This document shows, one piece after another, positions 1 to 7,780 of a DNA stretch of 46,176 nucleotides (the first letter of the stretch is position 1; each line of letters starts with the position of its first letter). The notes under the pieces were generated by a model that saw only the letters and a list, made by a program, of their open reading frames with translations, did not search any database and was not told the origin of the DNA. The position numbers and the translations under genes are program-made. Source of the stretch: Anabaena sp. 54 (lineage in GTDB: Bacteria > Cyanobacteriota > Cyanobacteriia > Cyanobacteriales > Nostocaceae); contig OMJF01000132.1 of assembly GCA_900299285.1 (NCBI GenBank), positions 1 to 46,176 on the forward strand, written 5' to 3'.

Positions 1-131
1 GTTGTCACTAGGAGTCCTCTTATGCTCCAGCCAACAACTCCAAAACTATTTTTCTCACTGCTGCTACTGTACCAGTTAGTCGCGCAAAGTGCTGTATTCA
101 TTTTCTATTTTCTAGCAAAATTGATCTTTTT

Positions 132-416
132 TTAGCCCAGGGCATCACCGTCTTTGGCGATATTTACGATTTATTAGATCAACAATTTCAACGCTTATCA
201 GATTTAGAAAAAACCGTGATCTATTCCTTAGCGATTCACCGCCAACCCCTATTCATGCCAGAATTACTAAACAAGATCATTCCTCCTGTCACTTCCCAAA
301 AACTGTTAGGAACGCTGGAAAGCCTAAAATTGCGATCGCTGATTGAATGCAACTCTGATGGATTTACAGTGCAAAACGATCTGAGAGAATATGTCACCAG
401 TCAACTTAAATCATAG
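132..416 (+). pseudogene. Fragment of an NB-ARC/WD40-type protein (winged-helix end)
   Basis: The frame reads LAQGITVFGDIYDLL, then QQFQRLSDLEKTVIYSLAI, and later LESLKLRSLIE before a stop. This resembles the end of the NB-ARC ATPase module and its winged helix as found in the large cyanobacterial NB-ARC/WD40 proteins, where it normally sits in the middle of the polypeptide. The frame is open upstream only to a TAG at 9-11, and residues encoded before about 132 show no similarity I recognise. The P-loop part and the C-terminal repeats are therefore both missing. A GTG at 216 could start a 66-residue product, but I read this as a decayed remnant, not a functional gene. Confidence 0.55.
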
Positions 417-445
417 AAAACAGAGATTTCTATTTTTTGACAAAA

Positions 446-600
446 TATAGCGGTATGCACTTGAATGAGATACATCATAAGCACCCTCCTCGCACCCCCC
501 TCAATCCCCCCGCAGCGGGGGGAGGAAGAGGATAAACTTTTGATATTGGAGGGGGTTGGGGGTGGGGTTCTTGTATCTCACTCAACCGAGAACCGCTATA
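446..600. repeat. MITE-like inverted-repeat element
   Basis: The left end TATAGCGGT (446-454) is matched by ACCGCTATA (592-600). Just inside, TTGAATGAGATACA (461-474) mirrors TTGTATCTCACTCAA (571-585) with few mismatches. The interior is a C-rich/G-rich imperfect palindrome around CCCCCCGCAGCGGGGGG. The whole 155 bp could fold into one long hairpin and encodes no protein. This is the form of a non-autonomous miniature element or a large repetitive palindrome. A further ACCGCTATA lies at about 694, next to the following gene. Confidence 0.6.
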
Positions 601-739
601 ACAACATATATAAAAATATATAATTGAATGGCATGGGCGGAAATATGGCGCTTAATTAAATAGTCGCATTTCGGCATACTCATTGACCACATACCGCTAT
701 ATCATGCGATTAAATTCTCATTTCATCTTACATAAATTT

Positions 740-1888
740 ATGACATCTACAATTTCCATCAACAATAGTCAGCGTCTAGGACTCGAACCCTTAGATATCC
801 CCCACCGTCTATTACTCGGACCTGGTCCTTCTAACGCCCATCCAGAGGTATTACAGGCGATGAATACCACCCCCGTAGGGCATTTAGATCCGGCTTTTTT
901 AACCGTGATGGATGAGATTCAATCTCTGTTACGCTATGTATGGCAAACGGAAAACCCCCATACTATCGCTGTCAGTGGCACGGGTACTGCTGCAATGGAA
1001 GCCTCTCTAGCTAATTCCGTAGAACCGGGTGATGTGGTATTAATTGGTGTGGCTGGTTATTTCGGTAATCGTTTGGTAGATATGGCAGGTAGATATGGCG
1101 CAGATGTAAGAACTATTACTAAGCCTTGGGGACAAGTTTTCAATTTGGAAGAAATTAGCACCGCAGTAGCTACCCATAAACCAGCAATTTTAGCTTTAGT
1201 TCATGCGGAAACTTCCACCGGTGCTCGTCAACCTTTGGAAGGTGTGGGTGAGTTGTGTCGTCAGCATGGTACGTTATTATTAGTGGATACCGTGACTAGT
1301 TTAGGAGGTGTTCCCATCTTTTTGGATGAGTGGGGTGTTGATTTGGCTTATAGCTGTAGTCAAAAGGGTTTGGGTTGCTCTCCAGGTGCGTCACCATTTA
1401 CTATGAGCGAGCGGGCAATGGAGAAGTTACACAAGTGTCAATCTCCAGTGGCGAACTGGTATTTAGATATGACATTGTTGGGGAAATATTGGGGGAGCGA
1501 TCGCACATATCACCACACAGCACCGATTAATTTATATTATGGTTTGCGGGAAGCACTGCGTTTAGTAGCGGAGGAAGGTTTACCAAATTGTTGGCAACGT
1601 CATCAAAAAAATGTAGAATATCTCTGGGCAGGATTGGAAGATATGGGTTTAAAAATGCACGTTGAGAAGGAATACAGGCTACCAACTTTAACTACTGTCT
1701 GCATTCCTGAAGGGGTAAATGGTAAGTTGGTTGCACGCCAATTATTACTTGAGCATAATATTGAGATTGGTGGCGGTTTGGGTGAATTAGCTGGTAAAGT
1801 TTGGCGTGTGGGTTTAATGGGTTTTAATAGTCGTCCTGAAAGTGTAGATAAATTAATAGCCGCTTTGGGAACAATGATTTCTAACTAA
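740..1888 (+). CDS. Alanine/serine--glyoxylate aminotransferase (class V)
   Basis: PLP-dependent fold-type I aminotransferase of the class V alanine-glyoxylate / serine-glyoxylate group, converting glyoxylate to glycine as part of cytosolic photorespiratory metabolism. The product is 382 residues, the usual family length. The N terminus has LLLGPGPSNAHPEVL; SGTGTAAMEA forms the phosphate-binding turn; VDTVTSLGG carries the PLP-contacting Asp; and SCSQKGLGC carries the Schiff-base lysine (Lys209). An earlier in-frame ATG at 683 would add 19 residues unlike the family, so the ATG at 740 is preferred. Which amino donor is used cannot be told from sequence. It stands alone, with long spacers on both sides. 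Confidence 0.9.
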   Translation: MTSTISINNSQRLGLEPLDIPHRLLLGPGPSNAHPEVLQAMNTTPVGHLDPAFLTVMDEIQSLLRYVWQTENPHTIAVSGTGTAAMEASLANSVEPGDVVLIGVAGYFGNRLVDMAGRYGADVRTITKPWGQVFNLEEISTAVATHKPAILALVHAETSTGARQPLEGVGELCRQHGTLLLVDTVTSLGGVPIFLDEWGVDLAYSCSQKGLGCSPGASPFTMSERAMEKLHKCQSPVANWYLDMTLLGKYWGSDRTYHHTAPINLYYGLREALRLVAEEGLPNCWQRHQKNVEYLWAGLEDMGLKMHVEKEYRLPTLTTVCIPEGVNGKLVARQLLLEHNIEIGGGLGELAGKVWRVGLMGFNSRPESVDKLIAALGTMISN

Positions 1889-2514
1889 TTAGTGCGTTGG
1901 TATATAGGAATCGGGTTTGATTCTGTGAATTTACTTATGTGGTCAGGGAACAGGGAACACAGGAAGAAAGACAGAATTGATACCTACTGAGTCTTGTATG
2001 GCTACGCCACGCAAGCTATCAAAAATCAAATATTATTCCTATAGCAATTCCCTTGAGACTAGACATCTGGTGAAAATTAAATGTGTGGTTTCTAGAACCG
2101 TTGTAGAGAAGTGACCTGACTAGGTTTCTGTCTTGAACAATTTTTACCTCCAGATGTCTATTGTCAACTGTACTGAATTTAATTTGTATAATTCTAGCGT
2201 GCTTATAATACCTTTATGTGGTATGTGGGTAACAGCTTAGTAACCTTGATAAACTGCAAATTACAGCAGTTTTCGGCGATTTAACCCACACTTTGATTAC
2301 CTTCTTCCTTCGCGCCTCTGCGCGAGATCAAAAAATGTGGTCCATTTACCCAAAAATCGCTGTATGTCACCAATGTTGACAAAAAATTAGTCAATTAAAC
2401 AAAATCAGGATGCAAATTTTGATTTTTAGTGTTAAATGGTGATTATTAACAAAATTTGTTAACTGAGGATGATATCTAAACAGGTGTCAATCTTAAATCT
2501 AGTGAGAAGTGAAC
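1889..2514. other. Intergenic region with repeat debris
   Basis: There is no convincing gene in these 626 bp. They hold a short AACAGGGAACA-type direct repeat near 1947, an inverted-repeat element at 2060-2160 (listed separately), and a stretch near 2301-2326 (TTCCTTCGCGCCTCTGCGCG) that looks like a dispersed cyanobacterial repeat. The last 140 bp before the next gene are very AT-rich and probably carry its promoter, but no clear -35/-10 pair stands out. Confidence 0.5.
2060..2160. repeat. Inverted-repeat (MITE-like) element
   Basis: An 11-bp perfect terminal inverted repeat, TAGACATCTGG at 2060-2070 and CCAGATGTCTA at 2150-2160, encloses about 80 bp without coding potential. The match extends loosely inwards (GAAAATTAA against TTTTTACC). 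The size and arrangement fit a small non-autonomous element. No transposase is nearby. Confidence 0.5.
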
Positions 2515-3099
2515 ATGAGTAATATTATTCTTGGTAAAAATTTTTTAGCCTTACCGGGTATTGCGGCTTTGGTGATTTTAGGTGGTGGACATTCCGTAAA
2601 TGCTGAAATAGTGTCTGAAAAAACACATCTATCTAATCAGGTAGCACAAGCGGACATTGAAGCAGCTAAACCCAATCAAAACCAAACTCCTGGTAGCTAT
2701 GTCGGTATTGGTACTAGTATTGGTATAACAGGCGGCTCTTCAGCTTTGAGTGATGGTAATTTCAGCTTCATGAGTAAAATTCGTTTTACCAAATCTCTAT
2801 CAGCTAGACCGTCAGTTTTACTAGGAACAGACACAACATTTCTTGTTCCTCTCACCTACGACTTTGCTGTTAAACCAGTAGACCCACTTACTAATCCTGT
2901 AACTATATTGCCTTATATGGGAGTAGGTGCAGTTATTAAAACCGGTGATAAATCTGAAACTGCTGTTTTAGTCACTGGTGGTATTGACATACCTCTCAAT
3001 CAAAAATTTACCGCCACTGCTGCTATAAACACTGGTTTTTTTGATAAAGTTGATGTCGGTATTTTACTAGGAGTTGGTTATAACTTCAAAGGATTTTAA
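2515..3099 (+). CDS. Secreted, outer-membrane-barrel-like hypothetical protein
   Basis: A 194-residue protein I cannot assign to a named family. A signal peptide is likely (MSNIILGKNFLALPGIAALVI, then GGGHSVNA^E near residue 30). The mature part is rich in Gly, Thr and alternating hydrophobic residues, such as YVGIGTSIGIT, ILPYMGVGAVI and VDVGILLGVGYNFKGF at the C terminus. A closing strand ending in aromatic F is typical of small outer-membrane beta-barrels. The ATG at 2515 is preferred over the GTG at 2509 because GAGAAG lies about 5 bp upstream. The gene is followed by a strong hairpin and converges on the next gene. The barrel assignment is inferred from pattern alone. Confidence 0.7.
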   Translation: MSNIILGKNFLALPGIAALVILGGGHSVNAEIVSEKTHLSNQVAQADIEAAKPNQNQTPGSYVGIGTSIGITGGSSALSDGNFSFMSKIRFTKSLSARPSVLLGTDTTFLVPLTYDFAVKPVDPLTNPVTILPYMGVGAVIKTGDKSETAVLVTGGIDIPLNQKFTATAAINTGFFDKVDVGILLGVGYNFKGF

Positions 3100-3109
3100 A
3101 CGAATTAAA

Positions 3110-3134
3110 GGTCAGGAAGTTAAACTTCCTGGCC
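3110..3134. terminator. Hairpin between convergent genes
   Basis: GGTCAGGAAGT at 3110-3120 pairs with ACTTCCTGGCC at 3124-3134 across a 3-nt loop, with one G-T pair. It sits 11 bp after one stop codon and 15 bp before the other in convergent orientation, so it may end transcription from both sides. Neither side has a long T-run, so efficiency as an intrinsic terminator is uncertain. Confidence 0.55.
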
Positions 3135-3149
3135 ATACTCTTATATACT

Positions 3150-4460
3150 CTATTTAGGACTTACCTTGTCAATTACCTTGATTTTACCATCATCTCCCAC
3201 AGTCCAAACATCGTAAGTACCAATGACATCACCATTAGTATCAACATCTACATCACCGCTTGCGCCTTGGTAATTAATCTGTTTACCCTCTTTCAGAAGC
3301 TTCAGCCCTTGACAAACATCACTCACAGGTGTACCATTTCCAGCAGCTACTTCTCGCAATTTACTAGCAATAGCCACCCCAGTATTTTCCTTAGCGGCTT
3401 GGGCTGCTAATACCAATAAGGCCGCAGCGTCCCAGGCTTGAGGGGCGTATTCGCCTGGAGAAGTGCCTTTTTTGTTTTTCCAAAGTTTATTAAAATTTTC
3501 TAAACCTTTACCACTAGAACCGGGAACTGTACCAATTGCGCCAGATAAGATATATTTACCATCCTTACCTTTCCCAACTTGCTCCGGGAAACTATCGGAT
3601 TTTACACCGTCTGTGAGTAAAATTTGTACAGCTTTGGTAACACCCTGTTGATAAGCAGCTTTCAGGAATAAACTACCGGTTTCAGCATACAATACGGCTA
3701 AAACTGCATCTGGTTTACCCGCAAAAGCGGCAGATGCTTCTGTATCAAAAGTTTGAGCCTTGGGGTCATAGCGAACAGGCTTATCTTTATTAACTACAGT
3801 ACCACCTAATTTCTCAAAAGTTTGCACAAATGCTTTTTCAAAGCCCACACCATAGTCATTATTAATTACCACAGTGGAAACTCGTTTAAAGCCTTTTTTC
3901 TTAGCGAGTTGGGCTAAAGCTAATGCTTGGTAGGTATCAGGGGGAGCAGTCCGCGCCCAAAAGCCTTTAAAGTCGCCTTTTTGAGCTTTGTCAGTAAATA
4001 CAGGGCTGGTGCTACCAGGAGAAATTAGCATAACTTTATTAGGTACAGCCACGGAAACCGCCGCAGTGGAAACACTACTCGCAAAAGAACCGACCACACC
4101 ACCAACTTTATCTAAAGTTGCTAATTTAGTCATACCCGCAGCACCGGCTTTAGGGTCAGTTTGGTCGTCTACTTCCACCAAACTGACTTTTTCACCATTG
4201 ACACCTCCACAAGCATTAACAGTTTCCACCAGTAAGGGAACAGAACCAACCATTTGTTGTCCAATAGAAGCCAAGTCACCAGTGGTGGGTAATAAACTAC
4301 CAATTTTCAATCCTTTAGTATCACTGGTGGTCGTGGTAGCTGTTGGTGAAGCGGTACTAAGCGACTGAGACGGAGGTTTAGAACTTTCACAAGCTACTAA
4401 AAATAAACCACTGGCTATGGTAGCCACACTTAAAGCTAGAGAGATACGAATTTTCGACAT
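3150..4460 (-). CDS. ABC transporter substrate-binding lipoprotein (branched-chain/neutral amino acid type)
   Basis: A 436-residue periplasmic binding protein of the Leu/Ile/Val-binding (type I, LivJ/NatB-like) family. The N terminus is a lipoprotein signal with lipobox LVAC (Cys24), followed by a Ser/Thr/Pro linker. The body starts with KIGSLLPTTGDLASIGQQMV and continues with VNACGGVNGEKVSLVEVDDQ and VVGSFASSVSTAAVSVAVPN, all usual for the family. It probably delivers amino acids or related solutes to an ABC permease, but no permease or ATPase gene is adjacent, so the partner is encoded elsewhere. A GAGGAG lies upstream of the ATG at 4460. The ligand cannot be called. Confidence 0.88.
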   Translation of the reverse strand: MSKIRISLALSVATIASGLFLVACESSKPPSQSLSTASPTATTTTSDTKGLKIGSLLPTTGDLASIGQQMVGSVPLLVETVNACGGVNGEKVSLVEVDDQTDPKAGAAGMTKLATLDKVGGVVGSFASSVSTAAVSVAVPNKVMLISPGSTSPVFTDKAQKGDFKGFWARTAPPDTYQALALAQLAKKKGFKRVSTVVINNDYGVGFEKAFVQTFEKLGGTVVNKDKPVRYDPKAQTFDTEASAAFAGKPDAVLAVLYAETGSLFLKAAYQQGVTKAVQILLTDGVKSDSFPEQVGKGKDGKYILSGAIGTVPGSSGKGLENFNKLWKNKKGTSPGEYAPQAWDAAALLVLAAQAAKENTGVAIASKLREVAAGNGTPVSDVCQGLKLLKEGKQINYQGASGDVDVDTNGDVIGTYDVWTVGDDGKIKVIDKVSPK

Positions 4461-4631
4461 AGTTAGTCACACTCCTCAGATACTTAGAAGACTTGATATA
4501 GTTAACTTGATATAATTAAATTCATATCAAGTGCTTCAACCGCAAATAATAACATCCTGATTACCGACTTACCAGAAATTAATTAAAACTCCTATTCCTC
4601 CCTGTGCTGGAGTGGTTGGTTTTTCCATAAT

Positions 4632-5384
4632 TCAAACACTAATTTTTTCACCAGGTTGAGGACTGATCACCTGAGTTGTTAAATTGTTATTTTCTAATAA
4701 AATCTGAAATTCTGTCGTATTTCCTCTAGCTTGGAGAAATTTTACCAATAGTCCCTCAAATAAAATATCCCCTCCAGCTGCGGTAGGGAGGATAAATTGA
4801 GGTTTTACAGATTTTACCAGTTCTAGAGCGCTATTCATACCTTTGATAATCGCACCGAGTAGGGGTAAACTCAAATCAATGATGGGTGTAATTACCACGT
4901 CAATAGGTGCTATTTCTTGGAGTTGGGGGGAATGATAACCATGGGGTTCATAATACAATGTAGAATTATTGGCCAGGTTTTTGAGCAGATAGCCATTTTC
5001 TAATAAAGTAGGTCCAATGGGAGAACCAGGAACAGCTTTAATTTCTATTTGCTGATTTAAAATGAAGCTTTGACCATGTTGAAGAGTGATGATTTGTTGA
5101 TAACCTAATTTTTCTACCACTTTAGCCGCATTAGGAGAAGCAACAACAGGAATATTTTTGTCAAGTTGCTTTAAGGTGGGGGGGTGTGCGTGATCTTCTA
5201 AACCCTGAGAAAGCAGAATTAAATTTATATTATCTGGTATTAACCGATCCTGAGAACGAGAACCTTTAAATAACCAATCTAAATTGTTAAAGGTTAAAGT
5301 ACCAATTAACCAGGGGTCAATTAGTATTCGCTGTTGATTAATTTCAATTAACCAGCTATTGCTATCTAACCAAGTAAAGTTCAT
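4632..5384 (-). CDS. Degenerate metallo-beta-lactamase-fold protein (UlaG-like)
   Basis: About 250 residues with the start of an MBL-fold hydrolase: FTWLDSNSWLIEINQQRILIDPW matches the beta-strand pair of UlaG/RomA-like enzymes. At the place of the metal motif HxHxDH the sequence reads LSQGLEDHAH, so the first two histidines are replaced while Asp-His is kept. Later PGSPIGPTLLENGYLL and YYEPHGYHS fit the family. Either the metal site is altered or catalysis is lost. The ATG at 5384 has GAGGA about 10 bp upstream; the frame could also begin at a TTG at 5393, too close to that site. It lies 36 bp after the KaiB-domain gene and is probably cotranscribed with it. Confidence 0.75.
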   Translation of the reverse strand: MNFTWLDSNSWLIEINQQRILIDPWLIGTLTFNNLDWLFKGSRSQDRLIPDNINLILLSQGLEDHAHPPTLKQLDKNIPVVASPNAAKVVEKLGYQQIITLQHGQSFILNQQIEIKAVPGSPIGPTLLENGYLLKNLANNSTLYYEPHGYHSPQLQEIAPIDVVITPIIDLSLPLLGAIIKGMNSALELVKSVKPQFILPTAAGGDILFEGLLVKFLQARGNTTEFQILLENNNLTTQVISPQPGEKISV

Positions 5385-5420
5385 ATTATACAAATCCTCA
5401 AATTTGAAATTGGAAATGAT

Positions 5421-6191
5421 TTACTGTCCCGCTAACATCTTTAAAACTTTATCAATGTTATCTAAATTACCAACCATGCGCCGAATTGGATGAGGCCAAA
5501 CCTTAACCAAGGTTGGAGTAGCAGACACTTGATCAATTTCGGCCTGTTCTGGATTAGTGAGAACATCAACTACTTTAAGAGTATAAGGATACCCTAGAGA
5601 TCGTTCTAATGATTCGTGCAAGTTCTGTAAAATTTTTTCAGTGGTTATACTATGTCCAGCGACAAATAAGCGTAAAACAAAACCTGGATTACCTGGGATA
5701 TTTTGGGGTGCAGGTTGTGTAGTCATGATTGGTTGTTGATACTGCGAGGGAGAATCAGTTAAATCTAGACGCACAATTAAATCATGATCCTGCCACAGTT
5801 GAGGAAATGCAGCACGATAAGTTGATAATACCAGGCGATCGCACAATCCATCTTGCCAGGGTGCTGATTGCCACACTAAATCCCCAGTCCCAAAAATCGC
5901 ATTTAGCACAGCTTGATGACGCATGGCTGCGGGATAAGCCTCGGCAAAGATTTGGACTTTTTGAGTCCGAGGATTTAACCAGTGATCAATAGTTGCAGTA
6001 TAACAAGGAACTAAAAAATGCGGAGGTTCTGGTAAATCGAGGATTTCCCGCAAAGCCGCACACAGATTTAAATGCCATCTTCCTTGTTTACTAGGATCAA
6101 TACAATAAATTAAATCTCCTCCAGGTGTAAACAAAGCAATACCCTTGAATAACTGCGGCTGAGATAGTTTCTCTACATTCAACTTAGTCAT
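5421..6191 (-). CDS. KaiB-domain protein with an N-terminal unknown domain
   Basis: A 256-residue protein. Residues 172-256 are clearly KaiB-like: FVLRLFVAGHS, YTLKVVDVLTNPEQAE, SATPTLVKVWPHPIRRMVGN. They align without gaps from LKVVDVL to the end with clock KaiB and also resemble the SasA N-terminal domain. Residues 1-160 form a separate domain (LFTPGGDLIYCIDP, FLVPCYTATIDHW) that I do not recognise. KaiB proper is about 100 residues and stands alone, so this is not the core clock gene. At the positions of the KaiB residues Gly88/Asp90 (Thermosynechococcus numbering), which govern fold switching, this protein has Met252 and Ala254. It starts 27 bp after the pilus ATPase gene and likely shares its transcript. 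Confidence 0.85.
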   Translation of the reverse strand: MTKLNVEKLSQPQLFKGIALFTPGGDLIYCIDPSKQGRWHLNLCAALREILDLPEPPHFLVPCYTATIDHWLNPRTQKVQIFAEAYPAAMRHQAVLNAIFGTGDLVWQSAPWQDGLCDRLVLSTYRAAFPQLWQDHDLIVRLDLTDSPSQYQQPIMTTQPAPQNIPGNPGFVLRLFVAGHSITTEKILQNLHESLERSLGYPYTLKVVDVLTNPEQAEIDQVSATPTLVKVWPHPIRRMVGNLDNIDKVLKMLAGQ

Positions 6192-6218
6192 TGGTTAGTG
6201 GTCAGTGGTAATTACCTA

Positions 6219-7340
6219 TTAAAAACGACCTCGGAGAAATTGCGCCATTTCGTTAGGAGTTGGGGACATTTCCAAAGCTGTTTCCTCAGTGATACGGCCT
6301 TCTTGATAGAGATTAAACAATGACTGATTCATTGTAATCATGCCATCAAAACCTGATTGTTTCATTAACGCTTCAATTTCATCATAATCACCTGTTTTCA
6401 CCCAATCTTTGACGGCCTCAGTATTAATCAGAATATCGTGGAAAGCACAGCGTTTACCATCTGCAGTCCGGCACAAACCTTGAGAAACTACAGCTATCAA
6501 GGATTCAGCCAAGGCTACACGCATAGCTTCTTGTTCTTCACCTGCATATAAGTTGAGAACCCGTTCAATAGTTTTTACAGCACTATTGGTGTGCAGAGTT
6601 CCCATAACCAAGTGACCTGTTTGTGCGGCTTTCAATGCAGTATTCAGCGTTTCCTTATCCCGCATTTCCCCCAGAAGAATAACATCTGGGTCAGCACGCA
6701 AAGCTGCTTTTAAGGCCTTATCGAACTTGAGGGTGTGTATTCCCACTTCCCGTTGTCTAATTAGGGACTTACGACTTTGGTGGACAAACTCTATCGGATC
6801 TTCAATTGTAATGATGTGCTTGAACATTGTCCGATTGATATAGTCAACCATTGCAGCCATTGTTGTTGACTTACCTGAACCCGTTGGACCTGTGATCAAA
6901 ATCAAGCCCTTTTGATAATTACAAATATCTTGAATTATAGGTGGTAAGCGCAACTGCTCGATAGACATAATTTCCAGAGGAATTAACCGCAGTACCATTC
7001 CATAACCATGCAAGGTATCAAAGACATTAATCCGCACACGAACAAAATCGTACTGAGCCGCACCATCGAATTCTAGCTGTTCTTGAAAGCTTTGAATTTC
7101 TTCATGACCGAGAATTTCCTGCAACCAACTCATAAAGGTTACTTTATCAGTTTCGGGATAATTGGTAATTTGTATCTCTCCTCGGTCGCGGAAGCGAGGT
7201 ATTTCTCCCACTCCTAAGTGAATATCAGAATAACCCTGATCAAATGCTTCCTGGATCAACTGCGCCAGGGTAAGTCCTGAAGATTTATGTGTCGGATAAC
7301 TTGAACTAGAAAATATTAGTAGCAGCTCTGAGGATCGCAT
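6219..7340 (-). CDS. PilT/PilU-family type IV pilus retraction ATPase
   Basis: A 373-residue hexameric secretion-type ATPase that would power pilus retraction at the inner membrane. Walker A GPTGSGKST is at residues 151-159, followed by the Asp box HIITIEDPIEFVH, Walker B DPDVILLGEMRD and the His box TGHLVMGTLHTNSA. The N-terminal PAS-like domain begins LAQLIQEAFDQGYSDIHL. The PilT signature AIRNLIRE is not found; the C-terminal part (GMITMNQSLFNLYQEGRIT) is closer to PilU, the accessory retraction ATPase. It heads a probable three-gene unit with the KaiB-domain and MBL-fold genes. Cyanobacteria often encode more than one PilT, so the exact paralogue is uncertain. Confidence 0.9.
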   Translation of the reverse strand: MRSSELLLIFSSSSYPTHKSSGLTLAQLIQEAFDQGYSDIHLGVGEIPRFRDRGEIQITNYPETDKVTFMSWLQEILGHEEIQSFQEQLEFDGAAQYDFVRVRINVFDTLHGYGMVLRLIPLEIMSIEQLRLPPIIQDICNYQKGLILITGPTGSGKSTTMAAMVDYINRTMFKHIITIEDPIEFVHQSRKSLIRQREVGIHTLKFDKALKAALRADPDVILLGEMRDKETLNTALKAAQTGHLVMGTLHTNSAVKTIERVLNLYAGEEQEAMRVALAESLIAVVSQGLCRTADGKRCAFHDILINTEAVKDWVKTGDYDEIEALMKQSGFDGMITMNQSLFNLYQEGRITEETALEMSPTPNEMAQFLRGRF

Positions 7341-7431
7341 TTTGCGTTATTTCGGTGTTTTTATGAGTTTATTCATCAGTATATTATAGTTGCAAATTAC
7401 CAAGACAGGAAACAGGGAACGGAAAAACCTG

Positions 7432-7623
7432 TTAGATCAAGCCCACGAGACTTGTAGATAAATTATGAGAAACAATAGAGTTTTCTATAAGAAATATTAA
7501 GTATCTAGGCAATTCAAGGGCAGGAATCAAGTTCTGCTTCTCATCTACCCTTAGTCCATATTTCTCAAGGCATACAGCCAAACTTATTTCCTCACCTGTG
7601 GGCAGATCTGGCAACTCATTCAT
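7432..7623 (-). CDS. Small hypothetical protein
   Basis: A 63-residue frame beginning MNELPDLPTGEEISLAVCLE and ending in a hydrophobic tail (LSTSLVGLI). I do not recognise it. The ATG at 7623 is the most natural start; the frame extends to a TTG at 7632. No good ribosome binding site is visible and it is isolated between the pilus ATPase and a divergent gene. It may be a real small gene, a decayed one or chance. Confidence 0.3.
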   Translation of the reverse strand: MNELPDLPTGEEISLAVCLEKYGLRVDEKQNLIPALELPRYLIFLIENSIVSHNLSTSLVGLI

Positions 7624-7767
7624 AATCACCAAAAATTAACTGTAAAGTTTAGTAAAGAAATGCTCATTTTGCCGCTAAGGTTTTATATACTAAATTTCAC
7701 TGAAACAAAATCGGTTTATTCGCCCCCCAGCGATAAATAACTGAAATTTAAACTTGCTGTGTATTTT

Positions 7768-7773
7768 AGGAGG
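7768..7773 (+). promoter_or_regulatory. Strong Shine-Dalgarno (AGGAGG)
   Basis: A perfect AGGAGG lies 7 bp before the ATG at 7781. It fixes the start of the small membrane protein and rules out a longer frame opening at 7754. Confidence 0.75.
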
Positions 7774-7780
7774 AAAAGTC

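Noticed and set aside
683..739. Longer N terminus for the aminotransferase
   Set aside because: The 19 extra residues do not fit the family and start inside DNA resembling the end of the nearby repeat element.
3463..4368. Plus-strand open frames inside the binding-protein gene
   Set aside because: They lie fully antisense to a strongly supported lipoprotein gene and have no family features.
5421..6191. Core circadian gene kaiB
   Set aside because: The protein is more than twice the KaiB length, has a different N-terminal domain, lacks key fold-switch residues and is not next to kaiA or kaiC.
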